A stretch of DNA of 23,619 nt from Rikenellaceae bacterium (GCA_031286025.1 JAITVB010000184.1:1-23619), one strand, 5' to 3'; counted from the stretch's first letter, positions 1 to 8,690 are shown. Made by a program: numbers and translations. The notes: generated by a model from the letters alone, not told the origin.

Positions 1-821
1 ACCAGTTTGCCCGCCGTCCCTTCGCCGTCGGCAATCTTGCCGAGGGTGGCGTTGAGCGAAGCGACGGCCGAGTTGAGGTTGGCCACCAACGTCGGAATTT
101 CGGCACTTTTCAACGAATCGGTAAAGCTTTCGGCGTTGGTTAGGATGTTGTCGATCCGGCCGCTGTTGTCGCTCAACGAGCGCGCGAGCGTGTTGAGGTT
201 GGCGATCAGTTGGTGGATCGTGGCGGTTTCGGTCACCACCAGGCGGTTGGTGTTACCGGTCAGGTTGGCGATGTTTTCGAGCGTGCGCTCGATGTTGGCC
301 TGGTTTTCGTCGCCCAACAGACGATTAACGGCGGCCAGAGTGGTGTTGACGTTGTTGACCACTTCGCCCAGTTTCTGCTTGAGCATCTCGATCTCGCTAC
401 CGGCCACGTCGAGCAGGTCCTTGTCGGTTTCCGAGATCAGCGAATCGCCGCTGTGCAGGTATTCGGGCGAGGTGCCGAGCACGAGTTCGATCGCCTTGCC
501 GCCCATCAGTCCGTCGCTGAAAATCCTCGCCCGCGAATCGGTCGGGATCCGGTATTTCGACTTGATGGAAAGTTCGACCACGATCTTGCCCGATCCGTCG
601 ATGTCATAGCTCATGTCGGAGATCGTCCCCACCTTGAAGCCCTTGATCACCACCAAGGCCGATTTTTGCAGGCCGCTCACCTGGTCGTAGGTGGCGTAAT
701 AAGTGTGAGACGAGGAGATCAAATCGGTTCCCTTCAGGAAATTGATCCCCCATACCAACAGGGCGATCATCGCCAGACCGAATATTCCGATTTGGACTTC
801 TTTTTTCAATTTCAATTTCAT
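1..821 (-). CDS. MCE/MlaD family lipid-transport protein (3' end off left edge)
   Basis: About 273 residues are visible; the C-terminus lies beyond the left edge. The protein starts MKLKLKKEV and has one hydrophobic segment at about residues 10-26 that would anchor it in the inner membrane. An MCE domain follows at about 36-115, including the stretch VSGLQKSALVVIKGFKVGTI. The rest is a long helical, coiled-coil-like region rich in Asn, Leu and Thr. MCE proteins of the MlaD type bind phospholipid and form hexameric rings or tubes in the periplasm for lipid traffic between membranes. The gene lies 86 bp downstream of the amidase gene on the same strand and is probably co-transcribed with it. 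No MlaE or MlaF partner is in view, so the transport partners cannot be named. The ATG at 821 is chosen because it gives the usual short basic n-region before the membrane anchor. Confidence 0.88.
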   Translation of the reverse strand, partial: MKLKLKKEVQIGIFGLAMIALLVWGINFLKGTDLISSSHTYYATYDQVSGLQKSALVVIKGFKVGTISDMSYDIDGSGKIVVELSIKSKYRIPTDSRARIFSDGLMGGKAIELVLGTSPEYLHSGDSLISETDKDLLDVAGSEIEMLKQKLGEVVNNVNTTLAAVNRLLGDENQANIERTLENIANLTGNTNRLVVTETATIHQLIANLNTLARSLSDNSGRIDNILTNAESFTDSLKSAEIPTLVANLNSAVASLNATLGKIADGEGTAGKL

Positions 822-907
822 TGTGTTCGTTTCTGGTCAAACAAAAAATCGCAACAACCGTTCCCAATGCCTGTGGCGGTAAGTTTTCCGCTTACGACAG
901 ACCGTGG

Positions 908-2098
908 CTACGGATTGCGTTTCATCTCGTCGGTTAGGGCCACCTGCTTACCGTCGCGGAAGGCGACTACAAAGGCGTCCTTGATCGTGCGGGCCGCATC
1001 CTGCCGGAGGGCCTCGGCCTGGGCGAAAGTATCGGTTTCGCCGGTGAAATATTTATAAAAATTCCCGATTTTCATTTCGGTCAGCTTGTTGCGATAGGGG
1101 CCGAAAACCGGACTGTTGGTGTTGAGCCTGGTTTTCGAAGCGACTACCTGCACGCGGAAAACGATATTCGAAGCGTGGGTCGGCGAAGGAGTCGGCGATG
1201 CATCGGAAGGAACATTCGCAACAGAAGCGGTGCCGCTTCCGTCCGGGGTGACCGGAGCCACGGACTTGGTTTCGACGGCCACCATATCACCCAATTGCAG
1301 GGGTTTTGCATTGCCCTCGACCTTAGCCTTGTACTCGCTGAAAGCGTTGAACAGCGCGGCGGCGACTTTTCGTTGGCCGGCTTCGGACGAGAGCAGTCTC
1401 CGGTCGTCGTCGTTGTTCACGAAGCCAAGCTCGGTCAGCACGGCCGGCATCGCCGTGCGCCACAACACCAGGTATCCCGCCTGTTTCGCCCCGCGGTCGG
1501 GCAAGGCCGAAGCGGCGAAATGGCGTTGCACCGTCGTGGCGAAATCCATGCTCTGCTCGGCATAGGCATACTGCATCAGGGAGAAAATAATGAAGCTTTC
1601 GGCCGAGGAAGGGTCATAGCCTTCGTATTTGGCCGAGTAGTCCTCCTCGTAGGTGATCGCGTTGTTTTCGCGCATGGCCACTTCGAGGTTGGCGTCGTTC
1701 TTGGCCGTCCCCATGATGTAGGTTTCGGTGCCCGAGGCGTTGGTGGTCGAAGCCCTGGTCGAGTTGACATGGATTGACAGGAAGAGATCGGCCCCGACCT
1801 TGTTGGCGATGTTGCCGCGCTCGTCGAGGGGGACGAAAACGTCGGTCTTGCGGGTGTAAACGACTTGCACGTCGGGCAGATTTTCAGTAATCATATCGCC
1901 CAACAACAGCGCGACTTTCAGATTGATATCCTTTTCCAACACCCCGCTGCGTGCGGCACCGGCGTCACTGCCTCCGTGGCCCGGATCGATCACTATCGTC
2001 CGTACCTGCGCATCCTGCACCGGTTGCGCCGCCACCTGCCCTGAAAGGGCCGCCGCCGCGCAGACGAGGAGGAAACAGTATACGATATGTCGTTTCAT
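908..2098 (-). CDS. N-acetylmuramoyl-L-alanine amidase with C-terminal SPOR-like domain
   Basis: Secreted zinc amidase of 396 residues that cleaves the bond between MurNAc and L-Ala in peptidoglycan, typically during daughter-cell separation. The signal peptide covers about residues 1-24 and ends VAAQ. The Amidase_3 fold runs from about 33 to 240. Zinc ligands are visible as His41 (IDPGHGG), Glu55 (VLEKD) and His110 (LSIHVNS), and the catalytic Glu223 lies in LTELGF. After a Pro/Ser/Thr-rich linker, about residues 310-390 (starting FRVQVVAS, with FAQAEALRQDA) resemble a SPOR domain, which binds denuded glycan strands at the septum. The frame stays open upstream to 2164, but the ATG at 2098 is chosen because it directly begins the signal peptide. 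The gene diverges from lptD and precedes the MCE gene. The function is clear; the paralogue (AmiA, AmiB or AmiC type) is not. Confidence 0.92.
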   Translation of the reverse strand: MKRHIVYCFLLVCAAAALSGQVAAQPVQDAQVRTIVIDPGHGGSDAGAARSGVLEKDINLKVALLLGDMITENLPDVQVVYTRKTDVFVPLDERGNIANKVGADLFLSIHVNSTRASTTNASGTETYIMGTAKNDANLEVAMRENNAITYEEDYSAKYEGYDPSSAESFIIFSLMQYAYAEQSMDFATTVQRHFAASALPDRGAKQAGYLVLWRTAMPAVLTELGFVNNDDDRRLLSSEAGQRKVAAALFNAFSEYKAKVEGNAKPLQLGDMVAVETKSVAPVTPDGSGTASVANVPSDASPTPSPTHASNIVFRVQVVASKTRLNTNSPVFGPYRNKLTEMKIGNFYKYFTGETDTFAQAEALRQDAARTIKDAFVVAFRDGKQVALTDEMKRNP

Positions 2099-2113
2099 TT
2101 CCGTTAAAAGTAT

Positions 2114-2121
2114 TATCTTTG
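2114..2121 (+). promoter_or_regulatory. Predicted promoter -7 box TATCTTTG for lptD
   Basis: The box matches the Bacteroidota -7 consensus TAnnTTTG. It lies about 64 bp before the chosen lptD start. A poor -33 match (TTTC) sits near 2093 with short spacing. The site lies just upstream of the amidase start on the opposite strand and points rightwards. Assigned from consensus only. Confidence 0.45.
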
Positions 2122-2161
2122 CTGCGATTTCGGGGAATCGTCCCCGAGTGTTTCTTCCGGG

Positions 2162-2169
2162 CAAAGTTA
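2162..2169 (-). promoter_or_regulatory. Predicted promoter -7 box TAACTTTG for the amidase-MCE operon
   Basis: Read on the minus strand, the sequence matches TAnnTTTG. A TTTG motif lies 22 bases upstream of it, close to the usual Bacteroidota -33 spacing. The predicted transcript would start near 2155, giving a leader of about 57 nt to the amidase ATG at 2098. It faces the predicted lptD promoter at 2114-2121. Confidence 0.5.
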
Positions 2170-2184
2170 ACTAATTCTTGCAAA

Positions 2185-4950
2185 TTGCGGACAAATTCCG
2201 GTCAATATCGTTTTCGACTTCTGCTCTGCGCGGCACTTTTCGTGCAATGGAGCCTTTTTGCCGCACCCGGTCGGACGGTCCCGGAAAATCGGTTGACACG
2301 CGACACGATTCACCCCCTCGATTCGCAGCAACAGGTCATCTACGAACGATTTATAGACAGGATCGACTCGCTCGGGGTCGACTCGCTGCTGCGTGACTCG
2401 CTGCTCGGACAGGCGGCCGAAGCGTTGGCGGCCGGGGCCGATTCGATTTCCGGGATTTTCCCCGGCGACACGATGCCGCCTCGCAGCGATACGGTCCGCC
2501 GCCGCTCGTCGATGGTGCTCGACGACGTGATCAAGGGCAAGAACGTCGACTCGATGATCTATGACCTCAAACGCAACCAGGTGATGATCTTCAACAAGGG
2601 CGAAGTCGAATATCAGGACAAAAGCATCGCGGCCGACTTCATCCGGATGGACATGAACTCCCGTTTGGTCTATGCCCAGGGGATGCCCGACGATTCGACG
2701 GGTCTGGACACCCATCCCGTGTTCAAGGACGGGACGGCGGAATACGTGATGGACACCCTCTACTACAACATGAAGACCGAAAAGGCGAGGATCCGCGGCG
2801 TGGTTACCCGCGAAGGCGAGGGGATCATGCGCGGGTCGATCGTCAAGAAGATGCCCGACAACACGATCAACATGCTCGGGGGCGAATACACCACCTGCGA
2901 CGCCGACCACCCCCATTTCTATCTCCAGATGACCAAGGCCAAAGTGTTGCCTGGCAAGAAGGCGGTGTTCAACTACTCTTACCTGGTGATGGAAGACGTG
3001 CCGATTTACTTTCTGGCGCTGCCTTTCGGCTTCTTCCCGGTCGCACAGGACAACTCCTCGGGGTTCATCATCCCAACTTTCGGCGAAGAGGTGCGCCGCG
3101 GTTTCTTCCTGCGTGACGGAGGATACTACTTCGTGCCCAACGACTACATGGACGCCCGGATCACGGGCGAACTGTACACCCTCGGCTCGTGGGGGGTGAA
3201 TGTCGGTTCGCGCTACCTCAAGCGCTACCGTTTCAACGGCAACCTCAATATCAATTACAACAGGGAGTCCTATGGCGACAAAGGGTCGAAAGACTACCAG
3301 AACATGAACAACTTCCGGATCCAGTGGACCCACGCCCAGGTACCCAACCCTTCGGGATCGACCTTCTCGGCCAACGTCAACTTTTCGAGCAGCGGCTACG
3401 GCAAATATTCGGGCACGAGCCTGAACGACATGCTCAACAGCAACACCAGTTCATCGATTGCTTATTCGACGCGGTCGCGAAGCGGCCTCTTTTCACTCTC
3501 CTCCTCGCTCAGCGCGAGCCAGGACACCCGCAGTAAACAGATGTCGTTCGGCCTGCCGGTCAACGCCAGCGTGTCGCGTTTTTTCCCTTTCAAGCGGCGT
3601 AATGCGGCAGGCAGGGAGCGTTGGTACGAAAAGATCGCGATGACCTATACCGGGAACTTCAACAGTTCGCTCTCGGGCGGGGACAGCGTGGTCTTCAAGC
3701 CTGTCTATGTCAAGGACAACCTCAGGGCGAGCGTCACCCACGCAATCCCGGTTTCCACCTCGTTCAACATCCTGAACATCATTAATTTTTCGCCCAGTTT
3801 CAACTATAACGAAAACTGGTATTTCGACAAGGTCGACAAGGCGTGGGATCCCGCGACCAACCGGGTGGCGATCGACACCCTGCGCGGTTTCTACCGGGTG
3901 TTCAGTTACAACTATGGCGCTTCGGCCTCGACCAAACTTTACGGGATGTACGATTTCGTGAAACCTAACTCGGCGGTGCGCGCCGTGCGGCACGTGATCA
4001 CCCCCACCGTCGGGGTTTCGGTGTCGCCCAGTTTCGGCGGCGACAGCTACGGCTACTGGAAGACCGTGCAAACCGACTCGACCGGCACGATCCAACACTA
4101 TTCGCCCTATGAAGGGAAAACGGTCCCCGGGCGCGGAAGCAGCGCCTCGCTCTCGTACGGACTGGGCAACACGTTCGAAATGAAGGTCCGCAGCGACAAG
4201 GACTCGACCGGCGTACGGAAAGTCAGCATCCTCGACAACCTGAGTTTCAGCGGCAGCTACGACCTGTTGGCCGACTCGCTCAATTTTTCGCCGGTATCGG
4301 TCAACATCCGTTCGTCGATCATCAAGGACTTTGCGATCAACCTCAGCATGGTTTACAGTCTCTATCAGGTCGACCCGAAGACGGGGCAGAAAATCAACAA
4401 ATTCCTGATCGAGGAGGGCAAGTTGGCCCGCCTGGAGAGTGTCGGCACCTCGTTCGGTTACAACTTTAAGATCGGCGGCAAGGCCGCCGGGCAGCCGGGG
4501 GCGATCAACACCGGCCCCAACTTGGGTTACGACCCGTGGGCATACGATCCCGCCAACCCCGACCCACCCGCTCCCGGCGAGCGGCGAGCGGCGATGAGCG
4601 GACTATATTACGATTTCAGCGTGCCCCTCAATTTCGGGTTCAACTACAGTGTCAACTACACGAATAACGGGGTCCGGAGCAACGTTTCGCAAACGGTCAA
4701 CTTCAATTTCAGCACCAACCTCACGCCCAAGTGGGGGATCACCATGTCGCAGCTCGGGTATGACTTCGCGTCGAAGCGCCTCACTCCCGGCCAGTTCGTG
4801 CTCACGCGCGACCTCCACTGTTGGCAGATGAATTTCACGTGGATCCCTTTCGGGACGATGAAGAGTTGGAGTTTCAACATCAGCGTCAAGTCGGGCGCCC
4901 TGCGCGACCTGAAATACGACAAGAGCCGCAACTACCGCGACATCTGGTGA
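2185..4950 (+). CDS. lptD: LPS-assembly outer-membrane protein LptD (OstA family)
   Basis: About 921 residues. LptD is the outer-membrane beta-barrel that, with LptE, inserts lipopolysaccharide into the outer leaflet. The N-terminal part contains the OstA/LptA-like beta-jellyroll (about residues 100-230, including EVEYQDKSIAADF). The characteristic GGEYTTCD segment and the FALPFGFFP-like region (LALPFGFFPVAQ) follow, then a long barrel of alternating strands ending in W. The mature protein has only two cysteines, Cys238 and Cys879. Cys238 sits in the motif that holds C173 in E. coli LptD. No ATG precedes the signal peptide in this frame; the TTG at 2185 gives a basic n-region then a Leu/Ala-rich core (LLLCAALFVQWSLFAA), so it is the best start, but it is uncertain. 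The gene diverges from the amidase gene, and the M3 peptidase gene begins 64 bp downstream. Confidence 0.9.
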   Translation: MRTNSGQYRFRLLLCAALFVQWSLFAAPGRTVPENRLTRDTIHPLDSQQQVIYERFIDRIDSLGVDSLLRDSLLGQAAEALAAGADSISGIFPGDTMPPRSDTVRRRSSMVLDDVIKGKNVDSMIYDLKRNQVMIFNKGEVEYQDKSIAADFIRMDMNSRLVYAQGMPDDSTGLDTHPVFKDGTAEYVMDTLYYNMKTEKARIRGVVTREGEGIMRGSIVKKMPDNTINMLGGEYTTCDADHPHFYLQMTKAKVLPGKKAVFNYSYLVMEDVPIYFLALPFGFFPVAQDNSSGFIIPTFGEEVRRGFFLRDGGYYFVPNDYMDARITGELYTLGSWGVNVGSRYLKRYRFNGNLNINYNRESYGDKGSKDYQNMNNFRIQWTHAQVPNPSGSTFSANVNFSSSGYGKYSGTSLNDMLNSNTSSSIAYSTRSRSGLFSLSSSLSASQDTRSKQMSFGLPVNASVSRFFPFKRRNAAGRERWYEKIAMTYTGNFNSSLSGGDSVVFKPVYVKDNLRASVTHAIPVSTSFNILNIINFSPSFNYNENWYFDKVDKAWDPATNRVAIDTLRGFYRVFSYNYGASASTKLYGMYDFVKPNSAVRAVRHVITPTVGVSVSPSFGGDSYGYWKTVQTDSTGTIQHYSPYEGKTVPGRGSSASLSYGLGNTFEMKVRSDKDSTGVRKVSILDNLSFSGSYDLLADSLNFSPVSVNIRSSIIKDFAINLSMVYSLYQVDPKTGQKINKFLIEEGKLARLESVGTSFGYNFKIGGKAAGQPGAINTGPNLGYDPWAYDPANPDPPAPGERRAAMSGLYYDFSVPLNFGFNYSVNYTNNGVRSNVSQTVNFNFSTNLTPKWGITMSQLGYDFASKRLTPGQFVLTRDLHCWQMNFTWIPFGTMKSWSFNISVKSGALRDLKYDKSRNYRDIW

Positions 4951-5014
4951 TCCGCAAATCTTTCGACCACACGCAAACCTTCCCTGAAACACTAAACCTT
5001 CACGAATCGCACAA

Positions 5015-7114
5015 ATGAAAAAACTGGTATTAATCCCGATCGCCATGACCTTTCTCGCCACCGCCTGCCAAGACAAGAGCGCGCAAAACCCGCTGTTGGC
5101 CGATTTCGACACGCCGTTTGGCGTACCGCCTTTCGACCGGATCAAGACCGAACACTATATGCCCGCCTTCGAGCAGGCCATCGCCGAGGCGCGCACGGAG
5201 AACGAAGCGATCGCGGCTTCGACGGAGGCTCCGACATTCGCCAACACGATCGAGGCTCTCGACCGCGGCGGCAAACGCTTAGGCGCTATCGGGGCGGTCT
5301 TCTTCAACCTCAACGAGTGCGAAACGAACGACCGGATGCAGGAGATCGCCATCGAGGTGTCGCCGAAGCTCACCGAGTTGCACAACGACATGCTGCTCGA
5401 CCCGAAACTCTTCGAACGGGTGAAGGCCGTCTATGACAGTCGTTCGACGCTCGACCTGACCGGCGAACAGCAGATGCTGCTCGAAAAGACCTATAAATCG
5501 TTCTCGCGCAATGGGGCGGCCCTGAGCGAAGAGGACAAGGCCAAGTACCGCGGGATCACCACCGAACTGGCCGCCACGACGCTCAAATTCGGCCAACATG
5601 TGCTCGGGGCGACCAACGCCTTCATCCTGCATGTGGTCGACAGCGCCGACCTGGCCGGCTTGCCCGCCAATGCGGTCGAGGCGGCCGCCGAAGAGGCCAA
5701 GGCCCGCGAAAAAGAAGGTTGGGTCTTCACCCTCCAGGCACCGAGCATGACCCCTTTCCTGCAGTATGGTGAAAACCGCACCCTGCGCGAACAACTGTGG
5801 CGCGCCTACAACGCCCGCTGCCTGAGCGGCGAGTTCGACAACCGCGACAATATCGTGCGGATCGTTAACCTGCGCCTGGCGTTGGCCAACCTGTTGGGTT
5901 ACCCGTCCTATGCCGACTATGTGCTCGAAGAACGGATGGCCGGCAGCAGCAAAGCCGTCAACGATTTTCTGAACAACCTGCTCGAAAAATCGATCGGCGC
6001 GGCCAGACGCGACTACGGCCAGATCAATGCCTACGCCAAGGAATTGGGCTTTGTCGGCGAGGTGATGCCTTGGGACTTCGGCTATTACCAAACCAGGTAC
6101 AAGGACGCCCGCTATAACCTCAACGACGAAATGACCCGTCCTTATTTCCAACTGGAAAAGGCCGAGGCCGCCGTCTTTATGTTGGCCGACAAACTCTACG
6201 GGATCACGTTCACCGAAAACAAGTCGCTGCCGGTGTTCCATCCCGACGTGAAAACGTTCGAAGTACACGACAAGGACAACGGCCTGTTGGCGATCCTCTA
6301 CGTCGACTACTTCCCTCGTGCGGGTAAGCGCGGCGGAGCGTGGATGACCTCTTACCGCGAACAGTACCGCACGGCCGATGGCGCCGATGTGCGCCCGGTA
6401 GTGTCGCTTACCTGCAATTTTACGAAACCGACGGCGAGCACGCCGTCTCTGTTGACCTATAATGAGGTGGAAACCTTGCTCCACGAGTTCGGCCACTGCC
6501 TCCACGGTATCTTTGCGAAAGAGGCTTACGAAAGTCTGAGCGGGACGAACGTTGACCACGATTTTGTGGAACTCCCCTCGCAGATCATGGAAAACTGGCT
6601 GCCCGAGAAAGAGTTCCTCGACCTGTGGGCGGCCCACTACCAGACCGGAGAAAAGATGCCTCAGGAATTGATCGATAAAATCACCGGTGCGCAGAAATTC
6701 CTGGGCGGTTACCTCAACTCGGGCCAACTGCGCTACGGGATGGGCGATATGGCTTGGCACAGTATCACCGCCCCCCTCACGGGCAACGATGTGGCGGCCT
6801 TCGAACGCGATGCCACCAATCGCGCCCAGGTGCTGCCCTACATCGACGGCACGGCGATGTCGCCCGGCTTTACCCATATCTTCTCGGGGGGGTATGCGGC
6901 CGGCTACTACAGCTACAAATGGGCCGAAGTGCTCGATGCCGACGCCTACTCGCTCTTTAAGGAAAAAGGCATCTTCAGCGCCGAGGTGGCCCAGTCGTTC
7001 CGTGACAACATCCTTTCGAAAGGCGGCAGCGAACCTCCGATGGAACTCTATGTCCGCTTCCGCGGCCACGAGCCGTCGGTCGATCCGCTGCTCGAACGCG
7101 CCGGACTGAAATAA
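5015..7114 (+). CDS. dcp: M3 family peptidyl-dipeptidase, lipoprotein
   Basis: A 699-residue zinc metallopeptidase of the M3 (thimet oligopeptidase/Dcp) family, which removes dipeptides from the C-terminus of small peptides. The catalytic HEFGH motif is at residues 490-494, and the third zinc ligand Glu519 lies in FVELPSQIMENW. The family's C-terminal substrate-binding tyrosines are present in FSGGYAAGYYSYKW. The N-terminus is a lipoprotein signal (LATAC, Cys18), so the enzyme is probably anchored in the periplasm or envelope, unlike the cytoplasmic E. coli Dcp. Length is normal for the family. It follows lptD by 64 bp with no evident promoter between, so it may be read through from lptD. The family is certain; the choice of Dcp over an oligopeptidase A-like specificity is by overall resemblance. 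Confidence 0.9.
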   Translation: MKKLVLIPIAMTFLATACQDKSAQNPLLADFDTPFGVPPFDRIKTEHYMPAFEQAIAEARTENEAIAASTEAPTFANTIEALDRGGKRLGAIGAVFFNLNECETNDRMQEIAIEVSPKLTELHNDMLLDPKLFERVKAVYDSRSTLDLTGEQQMLLEKTYKSFSRNGAALSEEDKAKYRGITTELAATTLKFGQHVLGATNAFILHVVDSADLAGLPANAVEAAAEEAKAREKEGWVFTLQAPSMTPFLQYGENRTLREQLWRAYNARCLSGEFDNRDNIVRIVNLRLALANLLGYPSYADYVLEERMAGSSKAVNDFLNNLLEKSIGAARRDYGQINAYAKELGFVGEVMPWDFGYYQTRYKDARYNLNDEMTRPYFQLEKAEAAVFMLADKLYGITFTENKSLPVFHPDVKTFEVHDKDNGLLAILYVDYFPRAGKRGGAWMTSYREQYRTADGADVRPVVSLTCNFTKPTASTPSLLTYNEVETLLHEFGHCLHGIFAKEAYESLSGTNVDHDFVELPSQIMENWLPEKEFLDLWAAHYQTGEKMPQELIDKITGAQKFLGGYLNSGQLRYGMGDMAWHSITAPLTGNDVAAFERDATNRAQVLPYIDGTAMSPGFTHIFSGGYAAGYYSYKWAEVLDADAYSLFKEKGIFSAEVAQSFRDNILSKGGSEPPMELYVRFRGHEPSVDPLLERAGLK

Positions 7115-7168
7115 ACCGGAACCTCCCGGCGCACGGAGATTATTGACTTTGATTTCGATTTGAAAAAG

Positions 7169-8632
7169 ATGATGAAAATGAGCAACCAGAATATTTGTAA
7201 GCGGCTGAACGCGTGGGCCGTCCCCACCGTGCTTTCGTTGGTGCTGTTGGCCTCGTGCGGGAAGGAGCCCGCAGCGACCCCCGATCCCGACCCGACGACA
7301 GGAACACCTTCGCCCACGGTGCTGCGGGCCAACCGGTTCGTGTTGGACTGTACTTACGAGGCTTACCTGTGGGACAACACCCTGCCGATGCGAAGCCTGA
7401 TCAATATCAACAAGTATTTCAAACCCGACTCGCTCTTCGACAACAAGTTGCTCTATAAGGCCGACGACCGTTGGTCGTTCGTCACCGACCAGGCCGCCAC
7501 GCTGTCCAACAGCTTGGATGGCAAAGAAACCACCTTCGGCTATTCGCTCGCCCTGGGCGAGTTCAGCAACGCCCCGGGCACCTATTTCGCCGTGGTGCAG
7601 TTCGTCTATCCCGACACCCCGGCCGCCCTGGCGGGGATCAGGCGCGGCGACATCATTATGAAGATCAACGCCGGCAACATCACCGAAGACAATTACATGA
7701 AGCTTTTCAACGACCCCTCCGTCAAGTTGCAGATGGGCATCCTGAATGAAGGATACCTTGAGTTGTCTTCCAAGTCCTATGACCTCGCTGCCGTCGAAAT
7801 GACCCTCAACCCGGTGATCGCGTCGAAGGTGATTACCCGGGGCGGGCAAAAAATCGGCTACCTTTGCTACTCCGACTACACGACGGTTTCAAAAACGGAA
7901 CTGGCCGGCGTGCTCTCATCGTTCAAGAGTGCCGGGGTGTCGGACGTGGTGCTCGACCTGCGCTATAACACCGGAGGAGACAGCGACATGGCTCAATTCC
8001 TGAGCAGTACGCTCGTGCCGGAGGTCAATCTCAATTCGGTCTTCCTCAGGCAAGTATGGAATGACGGGCTACAAGATTATTTCACACAAAAGGGTATGAC
8101 GGACTACATCACGATCTATTTTGACAAGAGTGTTGCCGTCAACCTTAACCTGCCTCGCGTTTACGTACTCACGGGACGCAACACCGCTTCGGCCTCTGAA
8201 GCGACGATGGTCGGCCTGAGTCCTTACATGAACGTGATCAAGATCGGAGAAACGACCCATGGTAAATACACCGGTGCCATCTTTTTCGAAGGCGGGGACG
8301 AAGACGAACTGATCAAGAACTGGGGCCTCTTCCTGGTTGTCTACCGCTTTGCCAATGCCGATGGCATAACCGACTTCAAAAACGGCTTCACACCCGACTA
8401 CGCCGTCGACGAAGTGCTTTTGGGCGACGTAAAACAACTCGGCGACGAAAGCGAGGAACTCCTCGCCAAAGCCCTCTCGCTGATTACGGGTACCCCCGAC
8501 AGCAAAGCCGTCCGTACGGCCCCACAACCGGCCGTCAACTGGATCGAAAACGCCCCCGCCCGCATCGGCGATTTTCCGAAGATGTTTTCGAAATCCGATG
8601 AAATTCTGGGTTATCGGCGCCGTATCGATTAA
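7169..8632 (+). CDS. S41 family carboxy-terminal protease, PDZ lipoprotein
   Basis: A 487-residue envelope protease. A lipoprotein signal ends VLLASC, with Cys30 as the lipidated residue, followed by a Pro/Thr/Asp-rich linker. A PDZ-like domain lies at about 125-200 (TPAALAGIRRGDIIMKIN). The S41 core carries VVLDLRYNTGGD and the serine motif TASASEAT, with a lysine downstream in THGKYTG, matching the Ser-Lys dyad of tail-specific proteases. The family's Gln after that Lys is not obvious. Three clustered ATGs (7169, 7172, 7178) and an upstream TTG at 7160 are possible starts; the first ATG is used. The gene begins 54 bp after the M3 peptidase gene, so the two lipoprotein peptidases could be co-transcribed. 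The substrate is unknown. Confidence 0.88.
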   Translation: MMKMSNQNICKRLNAWAVPTVLSLVLLASCGKEPAATPDPDPTTGTPSPTVLRANRFVLDCTYEAYLWDNTLPMRSLININKYFKPDSLFDNKLLYKADDRWSFVTDQAATLSNSLDGKETTFGYSLALGEFSNAPGTYFAVVQFVYPDTPAALAGIRRGDIIMKINAGNITEDNYMKLFNDPSVKLQMGILNEGYLELSSKSYDLAAVEMTLNPVIASKVITRGGQKIGYLCYSDYTTVSKTELAGVLSSFKSAGVSDVVLDLRYNTGGDSDMAQFLSSTLVPEVNLNSVFLRQVWNDGLQDYFTQKGMTDYITIYFDKSVAVNLNLPRVYVLTGRNTASASEATMVGLSPYMNVIKIGETTHGKYTGAIFFEGGDEDELIKNWGLFLVVYRFANADGITDFKNGFTPDYAVDEVLLGDVKQLGDESEELLAKALSLITGTPDSKAVRTAPQPAVNWIENAPARIGDFPKMFSKSDEILGYRRRID

Positions 8633-8650
8633 TTGGCAGGAAACCGTCAT

Positions 8651-8690
8651 AAAAAACGGCCGGTACTTTATATAGTACCGGCCGTTTTTT
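8651..8690. terminator. Bidirectional intrinsic terminator between S41 protease and fabI
   Basis: A perfect 17-bp inverted repeat (8651-8667 with 8674-8690) surrounds a 6-nt loop, TTATAT. The stem contains a GC core (CGGCCGGTAC) and ends in six T on either strand, so it can stop transcription from both sides. It lies 18 bp after the protease stop codon and 14 bp from the fabI stop codon. Confidence 0.93.

Noticed and set aside
879..895. Small inverted repeat GTAAG/CTTAC between the amidase and MCE genes
   Set aside because: A 5-bp stem without a T-tract inside a likely operon; too weak to call a terminator or regulatory element.
2167..3333. Minus-strand open frame (388 codons) opposite the start of lptD
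   Set aside because: The OstA motifs lie on the plus strand; the antisense product is Val/His/Asp-rich with no recognisable domain.
5279..7849. Long open frame (856 codons) on the minus strand across the M3 and S41 peptidase genes
   Set aside because: It is antisense to two well-supported genes, has no family motifs, and is rich in His, Arg, Gly and Val as expected of a shadow frame in GC-rich DNA.
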